DNA of 17,084 nucleotides from an uncultured Eubacteriales bacterium. Lineage in GTDB: Bacteria; Bacillota; Clostridia; Oscillospirales; QAKW01. The number at the start of each line of letters is the position of its first letter. Position 1 is the first letter of the stretch. The translations under genes were made by a program, and so were the position numbers. Below are positions 1 to 7,268 of the stretch, piece by piece. The DNA lies in the NCBI GenBank assembly GCA_902492505.1, contig CABULU010000041.1, forward strand, positions 1-17,084. Direction: 5' to 3'. The notes beneath the pieces were generated by a model. The model was not told where the DNA came from and searched no databases. It worked only from the letters and a program-made list of their open reading frames with translations.

Positions 1-918
1 ATAAACACGTCTTCTGCCGGGATAGAGCCGGTTTCAAACCTGCTTGTTGTTTGTGGTGTAGGCGGCTTTGAGGTTTGCGACAGTGCGGATTTTAGAGAGT
101 TCCTTGAATCCCGCACGCCGGCATATGATTATATAGACGATGAACTTATGAAGCTTTGTAACCAACGCTCTCTTATTAAGTTTTATACAGCCCTAAATTC
201 GCAGGGTGATGACATTATAACACAGGTGGAAACGGCTCTTTTAAGGCTTCATGAAACGGATAATGACAATGCTTTCGGTACATTGGAGCTAAGTGTGACT
301 CTTGTTGATGACAGAGATTGGAAGGACAACTGGAAACAGTTTTACCGCCCTATGGAAATAGGCAGCAGGCTTATTGTGGCGCCTGCATGGGAGCATGTGA
401 CGACGGATAAGCTGCTTCTTAAAATTGACCCCGGGATGGCTTTCGGCACGGGTTCCCATGAAACAACTTCGCTTTGCTTGGAGCTTTTGCAGGAAGAGCA
501 GCTTGAAGGCAAACGTGTGCTGGATGTGGGATGTGGAAGCGGAATACTTTCTCAGGCGGCTGTATTGATGGGTGCCGACAGTGCATGCGGATGTGATATT
601 GATGAGGCGGCTGTTTGCGCTGCAAAATCAAATGCAAGACTTAACGGTCTTGAGAATAAAACATCTTATTATAAAGGTGACCTTCTTGAATTTGCAGACG
701 GCAGATTTGATATAGTTGTTGCTAACATAGTAGCCGATATAATAATGCAGCTTACCCGTGATATTAAACATGTTTTGCCGTTTGGCGGCACTTTTATATC
801 GTCGGGTATAATTGACAGCAGAGTGGATGAGGTCGTGTCATTTATTCAAAAAAACGGTTTTGAAATAGCAGAAATCAGGGAAAGGCGGGGCTGGGCTGCC
901 ATTCGTGCGGTTCTTTAA
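1..918 (+). CDS. prmA: Ribosomal protein L11 methyltransferase PrmA (5' end missing)
   Basis: SAM-dependent cytoplasmic methyltransferase that methylates ribosomal protein L11. The reading frame is open from the first base of the window, and its first ~49 residues (I-N-T-S-S-A-G-I-E-P-V-S, then a D-Y-I-D-D-E stretch) match the N-terminal domain of PrmA, so the Met codon at 148 is internal and not the start. The fragment has 305 residues against about 310 for the family, so only some 6-8 residues are lost upstream. Visible motifs are F-G-T-G-S-H-E-T-T (about 148-156 of the fragment), the SAM-binding D-V-G-C-G-S-G (about 175-181) and the substrate-side N-I-V-A-D-I-I. The stop lies 4 nt before the rsmE start, a pairing found in many Firmicutes. 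The identification is firm; the start cannot be seen. Confidence 0.96.
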   Translation: MNTSSAGIEPVSNLLVVCGVGGFEVCDSADFREFLESRTPAYDYIDDELMKLCNQRSLIKFYTALNSQGDDIITQVETALLRLHETDNDNAFGTLELSVTLVDDRDWKDNWKQFYRPMEIGSRLIVAPAWEHVTTDKLLLKIDPGMAFGTGSHETTSLCLELLQEEQLEGKRVLDVGCGSGILSQAAVLMGADSACGCDIDEAAVCAAKSNARLNGLENKTSYYKGDLLEFADGRFDIVVANIVADIIMQLTRDIKHVLPFGGTFISSGIIDSRVDEVVSFIQKNGFEIAEIRERRGWAAIRAVL

Positions 919-922
919 AAAA

Positions 923-1648
923 ATGCAGCGTTTTTTCTTTGATAATGAACAAATTCTTGATAATAAGTTTTCTGTAAGCGGTGAAAAGTTCAATCATATA
1001 ATCCGTTCACTGCGCATGTCTGTCGGAGAGACGGTAGTGTTCTGTGACGGTGATTTTGACTATGATTGCAGGCTTTTATCACTTGATGCATCGCGTGCGT
1101 CTTTTGAAATTACCGATAAATATATTAATAATACCGAGCCGCAGCTTAAAATAACGGTTTTTCAGTGTATTACAAAAGGCGAAAAGATGGACGATATGGT
1201 TAGGCGCTGTGTTCAGTTCGGTGTTTATAAAATAATTCCCGTGCTCAGCCGCCGCTGTGTTTCCCGCCCGGACGTAAAAGCCGCTGAAAAAAAGATAGAC
1301 AGGCTTAATAAAATCGCGCGTTCATCAGCAATGCAGAGTATGCGCGGTTATATTCCAAAGGTTACAGAGCTTATTGATTTTGAGGCGGCACTGAAACAGA
1401 TGTCTGAGTTTGAACATCGGTTTATATGCTATGAAAACGAACGGAACAAGCTGCCCTTAATTCCGCCGGCAGGGGCAGGAGAACTTGCGTTTCTTATAGG
1501 TCCTGAGGGCGGACTGGACGATGCAGAAATTGCTCTTGCGTCGGATATCGGCATTGAATGTGTTTCGCTCGGCAGGCGTATACTGCGAACGGAGGACGCC
1601 GCTTCGTTTTTGATACCGGTTTTGCTTTTTAATACGGAAAATCTATAA
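923..1648 (+). CDS. rsmE: 16S rRNA (uracil(1498)-N3)-methyltransferase RsmE
   Basis: SPOUT-class methyltransferase that makes m3U1498 in 16S rRNA of the small ribosomal subunit. The 241-residue product starts M-Q-R-F-F-F, the usual RsmE start (M-Q-R-Y/F-F). A PUA-like N-terminal domain is followed by the knotted SPOUT domain with I-G-P-E-G-G-L near residue 193 and the C-terminal S-L-G-R-R-I-L-R-T-E-D-A-A knot motif. The last motif has E-D where most homologues have E-T. An upstream GTG at 905 would add six residues and overlap prmA; I chose ATG 923 because it gives the family-typical N terminus. It follows prmA by 4 nt and is probably co-transcribed and translationally coupled with it. Confidence 0.95.
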   Translation: MQRFFFDNEQILDNKFSVSGEKFNHIIRSLRMSVGETVVFCDGDFDYDCRLLSLDASRASFEITDKYINNTEPQLKITVFQCITKGEKMDDMVRRCVQFGVYKIIPVLSRRCVSRPDVKAAEKKIDRLNKIARSSAMQSMRGYIPKVTELIDFEAALKQMSEFEHRFICYENERNKLPLIPPAGAGELAFLIGPEGGLDDAEIALASDIGIECVSLGRRILRTEDAASFLIPVLLFNTENL

Positions 1649-1671
1649 TAATCTGAATGGAGACAATTCAA

Positions 1672-2430
1672 ATGGGCAATAGAAAACCAAATGCAAAAGA
1701 GCTTGCGATAAGCCGCGTCACCGTGATGCTGTTTTCGCTTGTTTTGCTGTCTTTGCTGACATACCTTTATATAATTCCCTTTAAAAAACACTATCTACAA
1801 ATAAATAATTATTATGTTTATATTGAGTACGCCGCTATGGCGGTTACCTTTTTGGCTTTTGCTGCGGCTGTTGTTTTCTCGCGCCTGAAACGCGGCTTAG
1901 ACTATTCTCAGAGGCTTATAACTCCGAATTATTTTCTGATATTATCGTGTGCGGCGTTTGCCGCAGCTGTAATAATTCCGCTCAGCTCAAACAGAACGCT
2001 ATCATCCAAATATGCCGTGATATGCTATGTATGTATTCTCATAGCGTATATAGCTTATTACTTTATAAATCACGGTTTTGCTTATCAGGCTGTTGTATGC
2101 GGCATTTACTGCGTGCTGTTTTCTTTGACCGATGTATTCTTTTCTAACCGCGTTACCTTTAACGAATCGCTTTCAATCGGATATCCCGCATATCTTACGT
2201 TATTCGGAGCTTTGCTGATTTTTATAATTATAGTTACATTTTTTGTTTCAGGGAAGTATCCGTCCGTAAAGCTTTGGCATACGGCCGCATTTTCCGCCGT
2301 TTCGGCGGCCGCGCTTATTACGCGCGTATTTGTTATAAGCTATGTTTCGACGGTAGCTGTATTAACTATTATTGTTATGTTTGTAATTTTAGCTGTTTAT
2401 GAAAAAATAGGTGAGAAAAAAGGAGTTTAA
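1672..2430 (+). CDS. Unrecognised multi-pass membrane protein
   Basis: I do not recognise a family. The 252-residue product is strongly hydrophobic, with about eight candidate membrane segments (roughly residues 16-36, 49-69, 87-104, 113-131, 136-156, 172-192, 202-222 and 224-242), a short basic N terminus (G-N-R-K-P-N-A-K) and a basic C-terminal tail (E-K-I-G-E-K-K). No signal peptide, catalytic motif or ligand motif stands out. An ATG at 1657 is in frame, but TGGAGA at 1658-1663 forms a Shine-Dalgarno sequence about 9 nt before ATG 1672, and no such site precedes 1657, so the shorter form is preferred. It begins 23 nt after rsmE and is probably the last gene of the prmA-rsmE transcript. Integral membrane location is a confident inference; function is unknown. 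Confidence 0.8.
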   Translation: MGNRKPNAKELAISRVTVMLFSLVLLSLLTYLYIIPFKKHYLQINNYYVYIEYAAMAVTFLAFAAAVVFSRLKRGLDYSQRLITPNYFLILSCAAFAAAVIIPLSSNRTLSSKYAVICYVCILIAYIAYYFINHGFAYQAVVCGIYCVLFSLTDVFFSNRVTFNESLSIGYPAYLTLFGALLIFIIIVTFFVSGKYPSVKLWHTAAFSAVSAAALITRVFVISYVSTVAVLTIIVMFVILAVYEKIGEKKGV

Positions 2431-2463
2431 ATGCACCGAATTTTTTAAGTTTACATAAAATGT

Positions 2464-2495
2464 GTTCAAAACTCTGTTGAAAACGTTCAAAACTC
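2464..2495 (+). repeat. Direct repeat GTTCAAAACTC, two exact copies 21 bp apart
   Basis: Exact 11-mers lie at 2464-2474 and 2485-2495, a 21-bp period (two helical turns). A related GTTGAAAAC (2476-2484) lies between them, and a partial copy TTCAAAACT occurs at 2540-2548. The copies fall in the noncoding stretch between the membrane protein and secG. The spacing suits a DNA-binding protein on one face of the helix, but the AT-rich composition makes chance similarity possible. Confidence 0.5.
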
Positions 2496-2509
2496 ATTAT
2501 TTGTGCTTT

Positions 2510-2540
2510 AAAACCCGCGTGTTTCCACGGTTTTTATTTT
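2510..2540 (+). terminator. Possible intrinsic terminator after the prmA-rsmE-membrane protein cluster
   Basis: AAAACC (2510-2515) and GTG (2519-2521) pair with CAC (2526-2528) and GGTTTT (2529-2534), with a 3-nt bulge and a 4-nt loop, followed by a T-rich run at 2531-2541. The bulged, partly A/T stem makes it weaker than the other terminators here. It is placed 80 nt after the last stop codon of the upstream cluster and before the secG promoter. Confidence 0.4.
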
Positions 2541-2600
2541 TCAAAACTTTTGGAAAATAATATTTTGTTTATATTTGGAAGTAAAAAAGCTAAAAAAATC

Positions 2601-2629
2601 TTGCATTTTGATATAATATATGGTAATAT
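2601..2629 (+). promoter_or_regulatory. Candidate sigma-A promoter of secG
   Basis: TTGCAT (2601-2606) and TAATAT (2624-2629) are separated by 17 bp, and the -10 is preceded by TGG, giving an extended TGn -10 element. A perfect TATAAT at 2612-2617 has no -35 at proper distance. Either would start a transcript within about 50 nt of the secG start. Confidence 0.5.
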
Positions 2630-2665
2630 AAATGCCGGACTACTTGAAAGGTTGTGAATGATAAA

Positions 2666-2920
2666 ATGACATTGGTTCAGATAATACTTGGTTCTGTGGT
2701 TTTGGTTCTTTGTGTTGTAGCTATCGTCTGCATAAGTGCGCAGCAGGGTAAGAGCAACGGCCTGGGCGCCATGGCAGGCTCTTCCTCGGAAATGGATACT
2801 TTTTTTAATAAGAACAAAAGCCGCACCAAGGACAGTATACTTGCAAAGATTACTATTGTTATCACCGTTATTTTGGTTCTGTGCATTCTTGCGCTTAATT
2901 TTACAAGCCTTGCAGGTTAA
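2666..2920 (+). CDS. secG: Preprotein translocase subunit SecG
   Basis: Small subunit of the SecYEG channel that exports unfolded proteins across the cytoplasmic membrane. The 84-residue product has the SecG layout: an N-terminal membrane helix (about residues 3-23), the conserved Q-Q-G-K-S-N-G-L-G loop, a short cytoplasmic segment with F-F-N-K-N-K-S-R-T-K-D-S and a second helix (about 61-79). Length is normal for the family. A GTG at 2654 would add four residues, but it sits 2 nt from the only purine-rich site (GAAAGG, 2646-2651); ATG 2666 gives the family-typical M-T-L-V-Q start although its spacing is long (14 nt), so the start is moderately uncertain. It stands alone between its own promoter and a strong terminator; the rnr-smpB neighbours common in other Firmicutes are absent. 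Confidence 0.92.
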   Translation: MTLVQIILGSVVLVLCVVAIVCISAQQGKSNGLGAMAGSSSEMDTFFNKNKSRTKDSILAKITIVITVILVLCILALNFTSLAG

Positions 2921-2935
2921 GTTTATACGAAATTA

Positions 2936-2966
2936 AAAAGTCTCTGAGTTTTTCTCAGAGACTTTT
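2936..2966. terminator. Bidirectional terminator between secG and the radical SAM gene
   Basis: A perfect 13-bp stem pairs AAAAGTCTCTGAG (2936-2948) with CTCAGAGACTTTT (2954-2966) around a TTTTT loop, followed on the + strand by GTTTTTAATT. The A/T ends of the stem supply a U-run in both directions, so it can end secG and the converging minus-strand operon. The TGA stop of the radical SAM gene (2955-2957) lies inside the stem. Confidence 0.85.
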
Positions 2967-3953
2967 GTTTTTAATTAGTTTCCAATTCCCGTGAGTAACT
3001 GAGGGATCTGAGACAATTTTTATGTTAAATCCCCGGCTTTTAAAACGCATGGTATTGCGTTTCCCGTTGCCAACTGCCGTTGAAACAAAAGACGGAGCGA
3101 CCATTATTGTATAGGTGTACTCCTTATTCATGTTTTGAATTACATTAATCACCTCATAAAAAAACACCTGTGAGCGAACAAGCTCGCCGAATGCGGGATG
3201 AAACGGTCCTGCAACGCCACAGCTTGCCGTATGAAGTCCCATTTTAAGTATGGTTATATCTTTTTCATAAAACATAGAATAAAGCTTGGAACATGTGTCT
3301 ACGGCTTCATCAAGGGTCAGGGGAGTGTAGCTGCCTTGTCTGTACTGACGGCATAGCTCGGTTCCCTCTATAACAATGACGGGATAAATGCGCACCTGTC
3401 TGCATCCGAGCTCTATTATTTTGCGCGCGGTTTGTATATCCTTTTGCTGTGTATCCTGCGGCAGTCCGCACATAATTTGTATTCCCAGTTCAAATCCCCG
3501 GCTTTGAATTAGTCGGCACGAAGTCAGCGCGGTTTTAGCCGTATATCCGCGTTTGGACGCTTTTAAAACCTCATCGTCGAAGCTCTGTATTCCGAGCTCT
3601 ATAGTTTTTACATTAAATTCTTTTAATATATCAAGCGTGGCGTCATCAATACAGTCCGGACGCGTGGAAATGCGGATACTATGAAATTTATCTGCGCCTG
3701 TGAATTCATATGCGGTTTTTAGATATGATATCATGAGGTCTCTGTCAATCGCTGTAAAAGAACCGCCGAAAAAAGCGATTTGTGTGTTCTTTTTTGACAG
3801 TTTCTTATCAGCGACGGCTTGCGAGAGAATGTTATAAACGTCTAAGGGAGTGACAGCGCTGTCACTCCCTGTTATTTTGTATTGATCGCAGAAAATGCAG
3901 TTGAACGGACATCCCAAATGCGGAATAAATATAGAAATATTAGAGTGCTTCAC
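2955..3953 (-). CDS. Elp3-like radical SAM protein without acetyltransferase domain
   Basis: A 332-residue radical SAM enzyme. The [4Fe-4S] motif C-x3-C-x2-C is C15, C19 and C22 (G-C-P-F-N-C-I-F-C), followed by the SAM-contacting G-G-S-F-T (63-67) and later R-I-S-T-R-P-D and I-E-L-G-I-Q-S-F motifs typical of the Elp3/HemN-like group. The full Elp3 of archaea and eukaryotes has a C-terminal GNAT acetyltransferase domain of about 200 residues, which is missing here, so tRNA wobble-uridine carboxymethylation by the classic route is not supported. Start is GTG 3953, in a GTGA overlap with the rnc stop, which implies coupled translation. Clostridia often carry such a gene between rnc and smc; here it is the last gene of the operon and ends in a terminator. 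The reaction is unknown. Confidence 0.88.
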   Translation of the reverse strand: MKHSNISIFIPHLGCPFNCIFCDQYKITGSDSAVTPLDVYNILSQAVADKKLSKKNTQIAFFGGSFTAIDRDLMISYLKTAYEFTGADKFHSIRISTRPDCIDDATLDILKEFNVKTIELGIQSFDDEVLKASKRGYTAKTALTSCRLIQSRGFELGIQIMCGLPQDTQQKDIQTARKIIELGCRQVRIYPVIVIEGTELCRQYRQGSYTPLTLDEAVDTCSKLYSMFYEKDITILKMGLHTASCGVAGPFHPAFGELVRSQVFFYEVINVIQNMNKEYTYTIMVAPSFVSTAVGNGKRNTMRFKSRGFNIKIVSDPSVTHGNWKLIKNKSL

Positions 3954-4645
3954 AGATTTTCACCCATAAGCTTCAATGCTTCATGAGCCGCGTTTTGTTC
4001 GGCTTCCTTTTTGCTTTTTCCGTTGGCGGTGGCAAGCAGATTGCTGTTAAGATATACGCTTACTGTAAAGCTTTTATTGTGATCCGGCCCTGATTCCCCG
4101 ACTATTTCATAATGAATGATTTCACCGGGGTTTTGCTGCGCGATTTCCTGAAGCATGGTTTTGTAATCGCGGTTAAGTACATGTGTATATTTATTGCTGT
4201 CCAGCGCTCCGATTAAAAAGGGCAGGACAAATTTTTTAGCATTCTCCATACCGCCGTCAAGATAGATTGCGGCAATCAGTGCTTCAAATGCGTCCGATAC
4301 CGTTGAAGGGCGCTCTCTGCCGCCTGCGATATCCTCGCCGTGTCCGAGTAAAAGAAAGCTGCCCAAATCAATAAGCGCGGCGTATTCGGCAAGCGCCGTT
4401 TCGCATACAAGAGAGGAGCGCATTTTTGACATTTCACCCTCGGGCTTTTCGGGATAGCGGGTATAAAGCAATTCTGCGCAGATAAAGCCTAAAACAGAAT
4501 CGCCGACAAATTCCAGCCTCTCATTACATACGGCGCCGCTGCTCTTATGCTCATTTGCATACGACGAGTGTGTAAGCGCCGTTTCCAAAAGCCGCTGCTT
4601 TTTAAACTTGTAGTTTATTATATTTTGTATCTGTGAAAAGCTCAT
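3950..4645 (-). CDS. rnc: Ribonuclease III
   Basis: Mg2+-dependent endonuclease that cuts double-stranded RNA, including rRNA precursors and structured mRNAs. The 231-residue product has the RNase III signature N-E-R-L-E-F-V-G-D (41-49) and the acidic catalytic set E45, D49, D118 and E121, equivalent to E41/D45/D114/E117 of the E. coli enzyme. The C-terminal double-stranded RNA binding domain (about 158-228) ends with G-K-S-K-K-E-A-E-Q-N-A-A. Length is normal. Its ATG overlaps the acpP stop (ATGA) and its stop overlaps the next start (GTGA), so all three genes are translationally coupled. The acpP-rnc order is widespread in bacteria. Confidence 0.97.
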   Translation of the reverse strand: MSFSQIQNIINYKFKKQRLLETALTHSSYANEHKSSGAVCNERLEFVGDSVLGFICAELLYTRYPEKPEGEMSKMRSSLVCETALAEYAALIDLGSFLLLGHGEDIAGGRERPSTVSDAFEALIAAIYLDGGMENAKKFVLPFLIGALDSNKYTHVLNRDYKTMLQEIAQQNPGEIIHYEIVGESGPDHNKSFTVSVYLNSNLLATANGKSKKEAEQNAAHEALKLMGENL

Positions 4646-4866
4646 TTGTTTGCTATATAGTCAAGAAAATCTCCGACTGTTTTTAGGTTTTCAATTTCGT
4701 TATCATCAATATTAACGCCGAAAGCCTCTTCAATGTTCATTACTGCTTCGACAAGGTCAAGAGAGTCTGCGCCCAAATCGTCGATAGTTGTCTGTACGGT
4801 AATTCTGTCCTCGTCAACTCCCAGCTGCTCTGAGAGTATTTCTTTAAGCTTATCAAAATCTGACAT
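4642..4866 (-). CDS. acpP: Acyl carrier protein
   Basis: Carrier of growing acyl chains in type II fatty acid synthesis in the cytoplasm. The 74-residue acidic protein contains the phosphopantetheine attachment motif D-S-L-D-L-V-E-A with the modified serine at position 35, in the normal four-helix ACP length. A clear AAGGAG site (about 4875-4880) lies 8 nt before the ATG. It follows plsX by 72 nt, a gap holding a separate promoter, and overlaps rnc by 4 nt. The position next to plsX, whose product consumes acyl-ACP, marks it as the housekeeping ACP and not a polyketide or lipoteichoic carrier. Confidence 0.97.
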   Translation of the reverse strand: MSDFDKLKEILSEQLGVDEDRITVQTTIDDLGADSLDLVEAVMNIEEAFGVNIDDNEIENLKTVGDFLDYIANK

Positions 4867-4894
4867 ATGATGTTCTCCTTAATTATTTTAATAT

Positions 4895-4923
4895 AGTATA
4901 AGATATAAAATGAAAAATTGCAA
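4895..4923 (-). promoter_or_regulatory. Internal promoter for acpP-rnc-radical SAM
   Basis: On the minus strand, TTGCAA (4923-4918) and TATACT (4900-4895) are separated by exactly 17 bp. The predicted start lies about 20 nt before the ribosome binding site of acpP. It would let acpP be made at higher level than the upstream genes, as expected for a very abundant protein. Confidence 0.65.
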
Positions 4924-4938
4924 GTATGCTTATCAATA

Positions 4939-5931
4939 TTACTGATTATCGCTTAGCTTTTTTGCAATTATATCGATCATTCTGCTGTCGTAAAACGTCA
5001 TTGCCTGACGGATGGCATTTTTGATAGCGCGCGCGTCGGACGAGCCGTGCGCTTTGATTACCGGTTTTGATATTCCCAAAAGCGGCACGCCGCCGTATTC
5101 CTTGTAGTCGAATTTCTTTTTAAAAGCATTCAGCTCTTTCAAAACAAATACGGCTCCTATTTTAGTCAATAGGTTTTTTTTAAAAATATCTTTAATGCCG
5201 TTTGACATCATTTTACTGACGCCTTCAAAGGTTTTAAGTGCAATATTGCCGCTGAACCCGTCTGCCACTATGATGTCACATCCACCCAGCGCCAGGTCGC
5301 GCGCCTCAACGTTTCCTTTGAAATTAAGCCCGGATTCAGACAGCAACCTGAACGCTTCCTGATGCAGCTCTGTGCCTTTGTGTTCTTCCGTTCCGTTGTT
5401 TAAAAGTCCTATAAGCGGATTTTCTATTCCGTGCATATATTTCATGTACTCGCTGGCCATCATTGCAAACTGGGGCATATATTCCGGCTTGCATACAACG
5501 TTTGCACCCATATCGGTCAACATGAGCGGTCCTGTTTCCGAGGGGAAAACAAAGGCGAGAGCGGCGCGCTTTACTCCGCGTATGCGCTTTACTATCATTG
5601 TCGCTCCCACAAGTACGGCGCCGCTGTTTCCGGCGGATACCGCCGCATCGCATATGTTGTCCTTGAGCAGTTTAAACGCGACAGCCATGGATGAATTGCT
5701 CTTTTCCTTTATGACAGAGGTCGGGTCATCCTCCATTGTAAGAATTTCGGGAGCGTTTTCTATTTCAAAGGTATCCTGTGATATGCCCTCGCTCCGCATT
5801 ATTTTTAAAATTTCGTCTTTTTTACCTGTCAGCACAATGTCTGCGTTAAATTCGTCGTGCGCCAGCTTGCAGCCCTTTATTATTTCGAGCGGAGCATTGT
5901 CTCCTCCGTAAGCGTCTACTGCGATTTTCAT
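4939..5931 (-). CDS. plsX: Phosphate acyltransferase PlsX
   Basis: Peripheral membrane enzyme that converts acyl-ACP and phosphate to acyl-phosphate, the first step of phosphatidic acid synthesis in the PlsX/PlsY pathway. The 330-residue length is normal. The N terminus reads A-V-D-A-Y-G-G-D-N-A-P (4-14), where most homologues have M-D-A-M-G-G-D-N-A-P; later S-A-G-N-S-G-A and A-D-G-F-S-G-N-I-A-L-K-T are typical. The ATG shares one base with the trmFO stop (TAATG), and AGGAG lies about 7 nt upstream inside the end of trmFO, so coupling is expected. No plsY is visible in the window. The usual Firmicutes partners fapR and fabD/fabG are also absent here. Confidence 0.97.
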   Translation of the reverse strand: MKIAVDAYGGDNAPLEIIKGCKLAHDEFNADIVLTGKKDEILKIMRSEGISQDTFEIENAPEILTMEDDPTSVIKEKSNSSMAVAFKLLKDNICDAAVSAGNSGAVLVGATMIVKRIRGVKRAALAFVFPSETGPLMLTDMGANVVCKPEYMPQFAMMASEYMKYMHGIENPLIGLLNNGTEEHKGTELHQEAFRLLSESGLNFKGNVEARDLALGGCDIIVADGFSGNIALKTFEGVSKMMSNGIKDIFKKNLLTKIGAVFVLKELNAFKKKFDYKEYGGVPLLGISKPVIKAHGSSDARAIKNAIRQAMTFYDSRMIDIIAKKLSDNQ

Positions 5932-7238
5932 TATAATTCTCCTATTATTTTATTCAGCCTGTCAAGAGCTCTTGCCGATATTGCCTCGTATCTTTTAGAT
6001 TTTACTTTTATTCTAATATCAAGCGGCTCTATAATGCCGAAATTCACATTCATCGGCTGGAACGCGCCGCAGCTTCCTTCACTGATATAGCTTGCCAATG
6101 CGCCTGTCGCGGTAAATTTTGTAAAATCTATCGGAGCCTTTCCTGTCATTGTCCGCGCAAGATTGATTCCGGCTGAAAGTCCGGAGGATGCAGATTCAAC
6201 ATAACCCTCGACACCCGTAATCTGCCCGGCAAAAAAAAGATCGTTTCTCTTTTTGCAGCTGTAAAACTTTGTAAGTGCCTGAGGGGAGTTGATAAAAGTG
6301 TTTCTGTGCATTACACCGTAGCGGACAAATTCGGCGTTTTGCAGTCCCGGTATCATTGAGAATACGCGCTTTTGCTCAGGAAATTTCAGGTGTGTCTGAA
6401 ATCCGACCATATTATAAAGCGTTCCGTCTGTGTTGTCTTTTCTCAGCTGTACCACAGCGTATGAACGCTTTTCTGTTCGCTTGTCAATAAGACCCACGGG
6501 CTTCAGCGGTCCGAACAACAGCGTCTGAGGCCCTCTTTTTGCCATAACTTCAACCGGCATACAACCTTCAAACACATTATTGCTTTCAAACTCGTGGAGC
6601 TCGGCGCATTCGGCGTTTATAAGCTCGTTATAAAAGCTGTTGTACTGTTCTTGTGTCATAGGACAATTTATGTAATCGGGCGTGCCTTTATCATAGCGTG
6701 AAGCAAAAAAGGCAATGTCCGTATCAATGCTGTCCAGCGTTACAATCGGCGCTGCCGCATCAAAAAAATGCAGATATTCTCCGCCGAGATATTCTCCGAT
6801 ACTGTCTGAGAGGGCTTTGCTTGTAAGCGGTCCCGTTGCTATAATAACATTTTTATCTTCTGGAACTTTTGTTATCTCACAGCTTTTGACCGTAATGGAG
6901 GGATGATTTGTTATTTCTTTTGTAACTGCGTTTGAAAATTTTGTGCGGTCTACTGCCAGCGCCCCTCCTGCGGGCACCCTGTTTTCATCCGCGCATTTGA
7001 TTATCAGTGAATCGAGCCTGCGCATTTCCTCTTTTAAAAGACCCACTGCATTTGAAAGTGAATTTGCGCGCAGCGAGTTGGAACAGACAAGCTCTGCAAA
7101 TCCGTTATAACTGTGTGCGGGTGTTTTCTTATCAGGCTTCATTTCATATAGGTCAACCTGTATTCCGCGCTTGGCAAGCTGATACGCCGCTTCGCAGCCG
7201 GCAAGCCCCGCACCGACTACTGTAGCTCTATTACTCAT
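5931..7238 (-). CDS. trmFO: Methylenetetrahydrofolate-tRNA-(uracil-5-)-methyltransferase TrmFO
   Basis: FAD- and folate-dependent enzyme that makes m5U54 (ribothymidine) in the T-loop of tRNA, used mainly by Firmicutes and some other bacteria in place of SAM-dependent TrmA. The 435-residue product begins with the FAD-binding V-V-G-A-G-L-A-G-C-E-A-A (7-18). The two catalytic-region cysteines known from the B. subtilis enzyme are present as C52 (A-E-L-V-C-S-N-S-L-R) and C226 (F-E-G-C-M-P-V-E). The C-terminal G-Q-I-T-G-V-E-G-Y motif is also clear. An AAGGAA site precedes the ATG. It follows topA by 30 nt, the normal Firmicutes order; xerC, hslVU and codY, which often come next, are replaced by plsX. 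Confidence 0.97.
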   Translation of the reverse strand: MSNRATVVGAGLAGCEAAYQLAKRGIQVDLYEMKPDKKTPAHSYNGFAELVCSNSLRANSLSNAVGLLKEEMRRLDSLIIKCADENRVPAGGALAVDRTKFSNAVTKEITNHPSITVKSCEITKVPEDKNVIIATGPLTSKALSDSIGEYLGGEYLHFFDAAAPIVTLDSIDTDIAFFASRYDKGTPDYINCPMTQEQYNSFYNELINAECAELHEFESNNVFEGCMPVEVMAKRGPQTLLFGPLKPVGLIDKRTEKRSYAVVQLRKDNTDGTLYNMVGFQTHLKFPEQKRVFSMIPGLQNAEFVRYGVMHRNTFINSPQALTKFYSCKKRNDLFFAGQITGVEGYVESASSGLSAGINLARTMTGKAPIDFTKFTATGALASYISEGSCGAFQPMNVNFGIIEPLDIRIKVKSKRYEAISARALDRLNKIIGEL

Positions 7239-7268
7239 GTTTATATTTCCTTATTATTATTTGCCTCA

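Noticed and set aside
148..918. PrmA starting at the internal ATG 148
   Set aside because: The frame is open to base 1, and the upstream 49 codons match the PrmA N-terminal domain, so the gene is cut by the window edge.
2510..2534. DnaA boxes in the secG upstream region
   Set aside because: Only loose resemblance (GTTTCCACG); no cluster of TTATCCACA-like sites, so no origin is supported.
5372..5911. 179-residue plus-strand ORF opposite plsX
   Set aside because: It lies fully antisense to a firmly identified gene and shows no recognisable domain or ribosome binding site.
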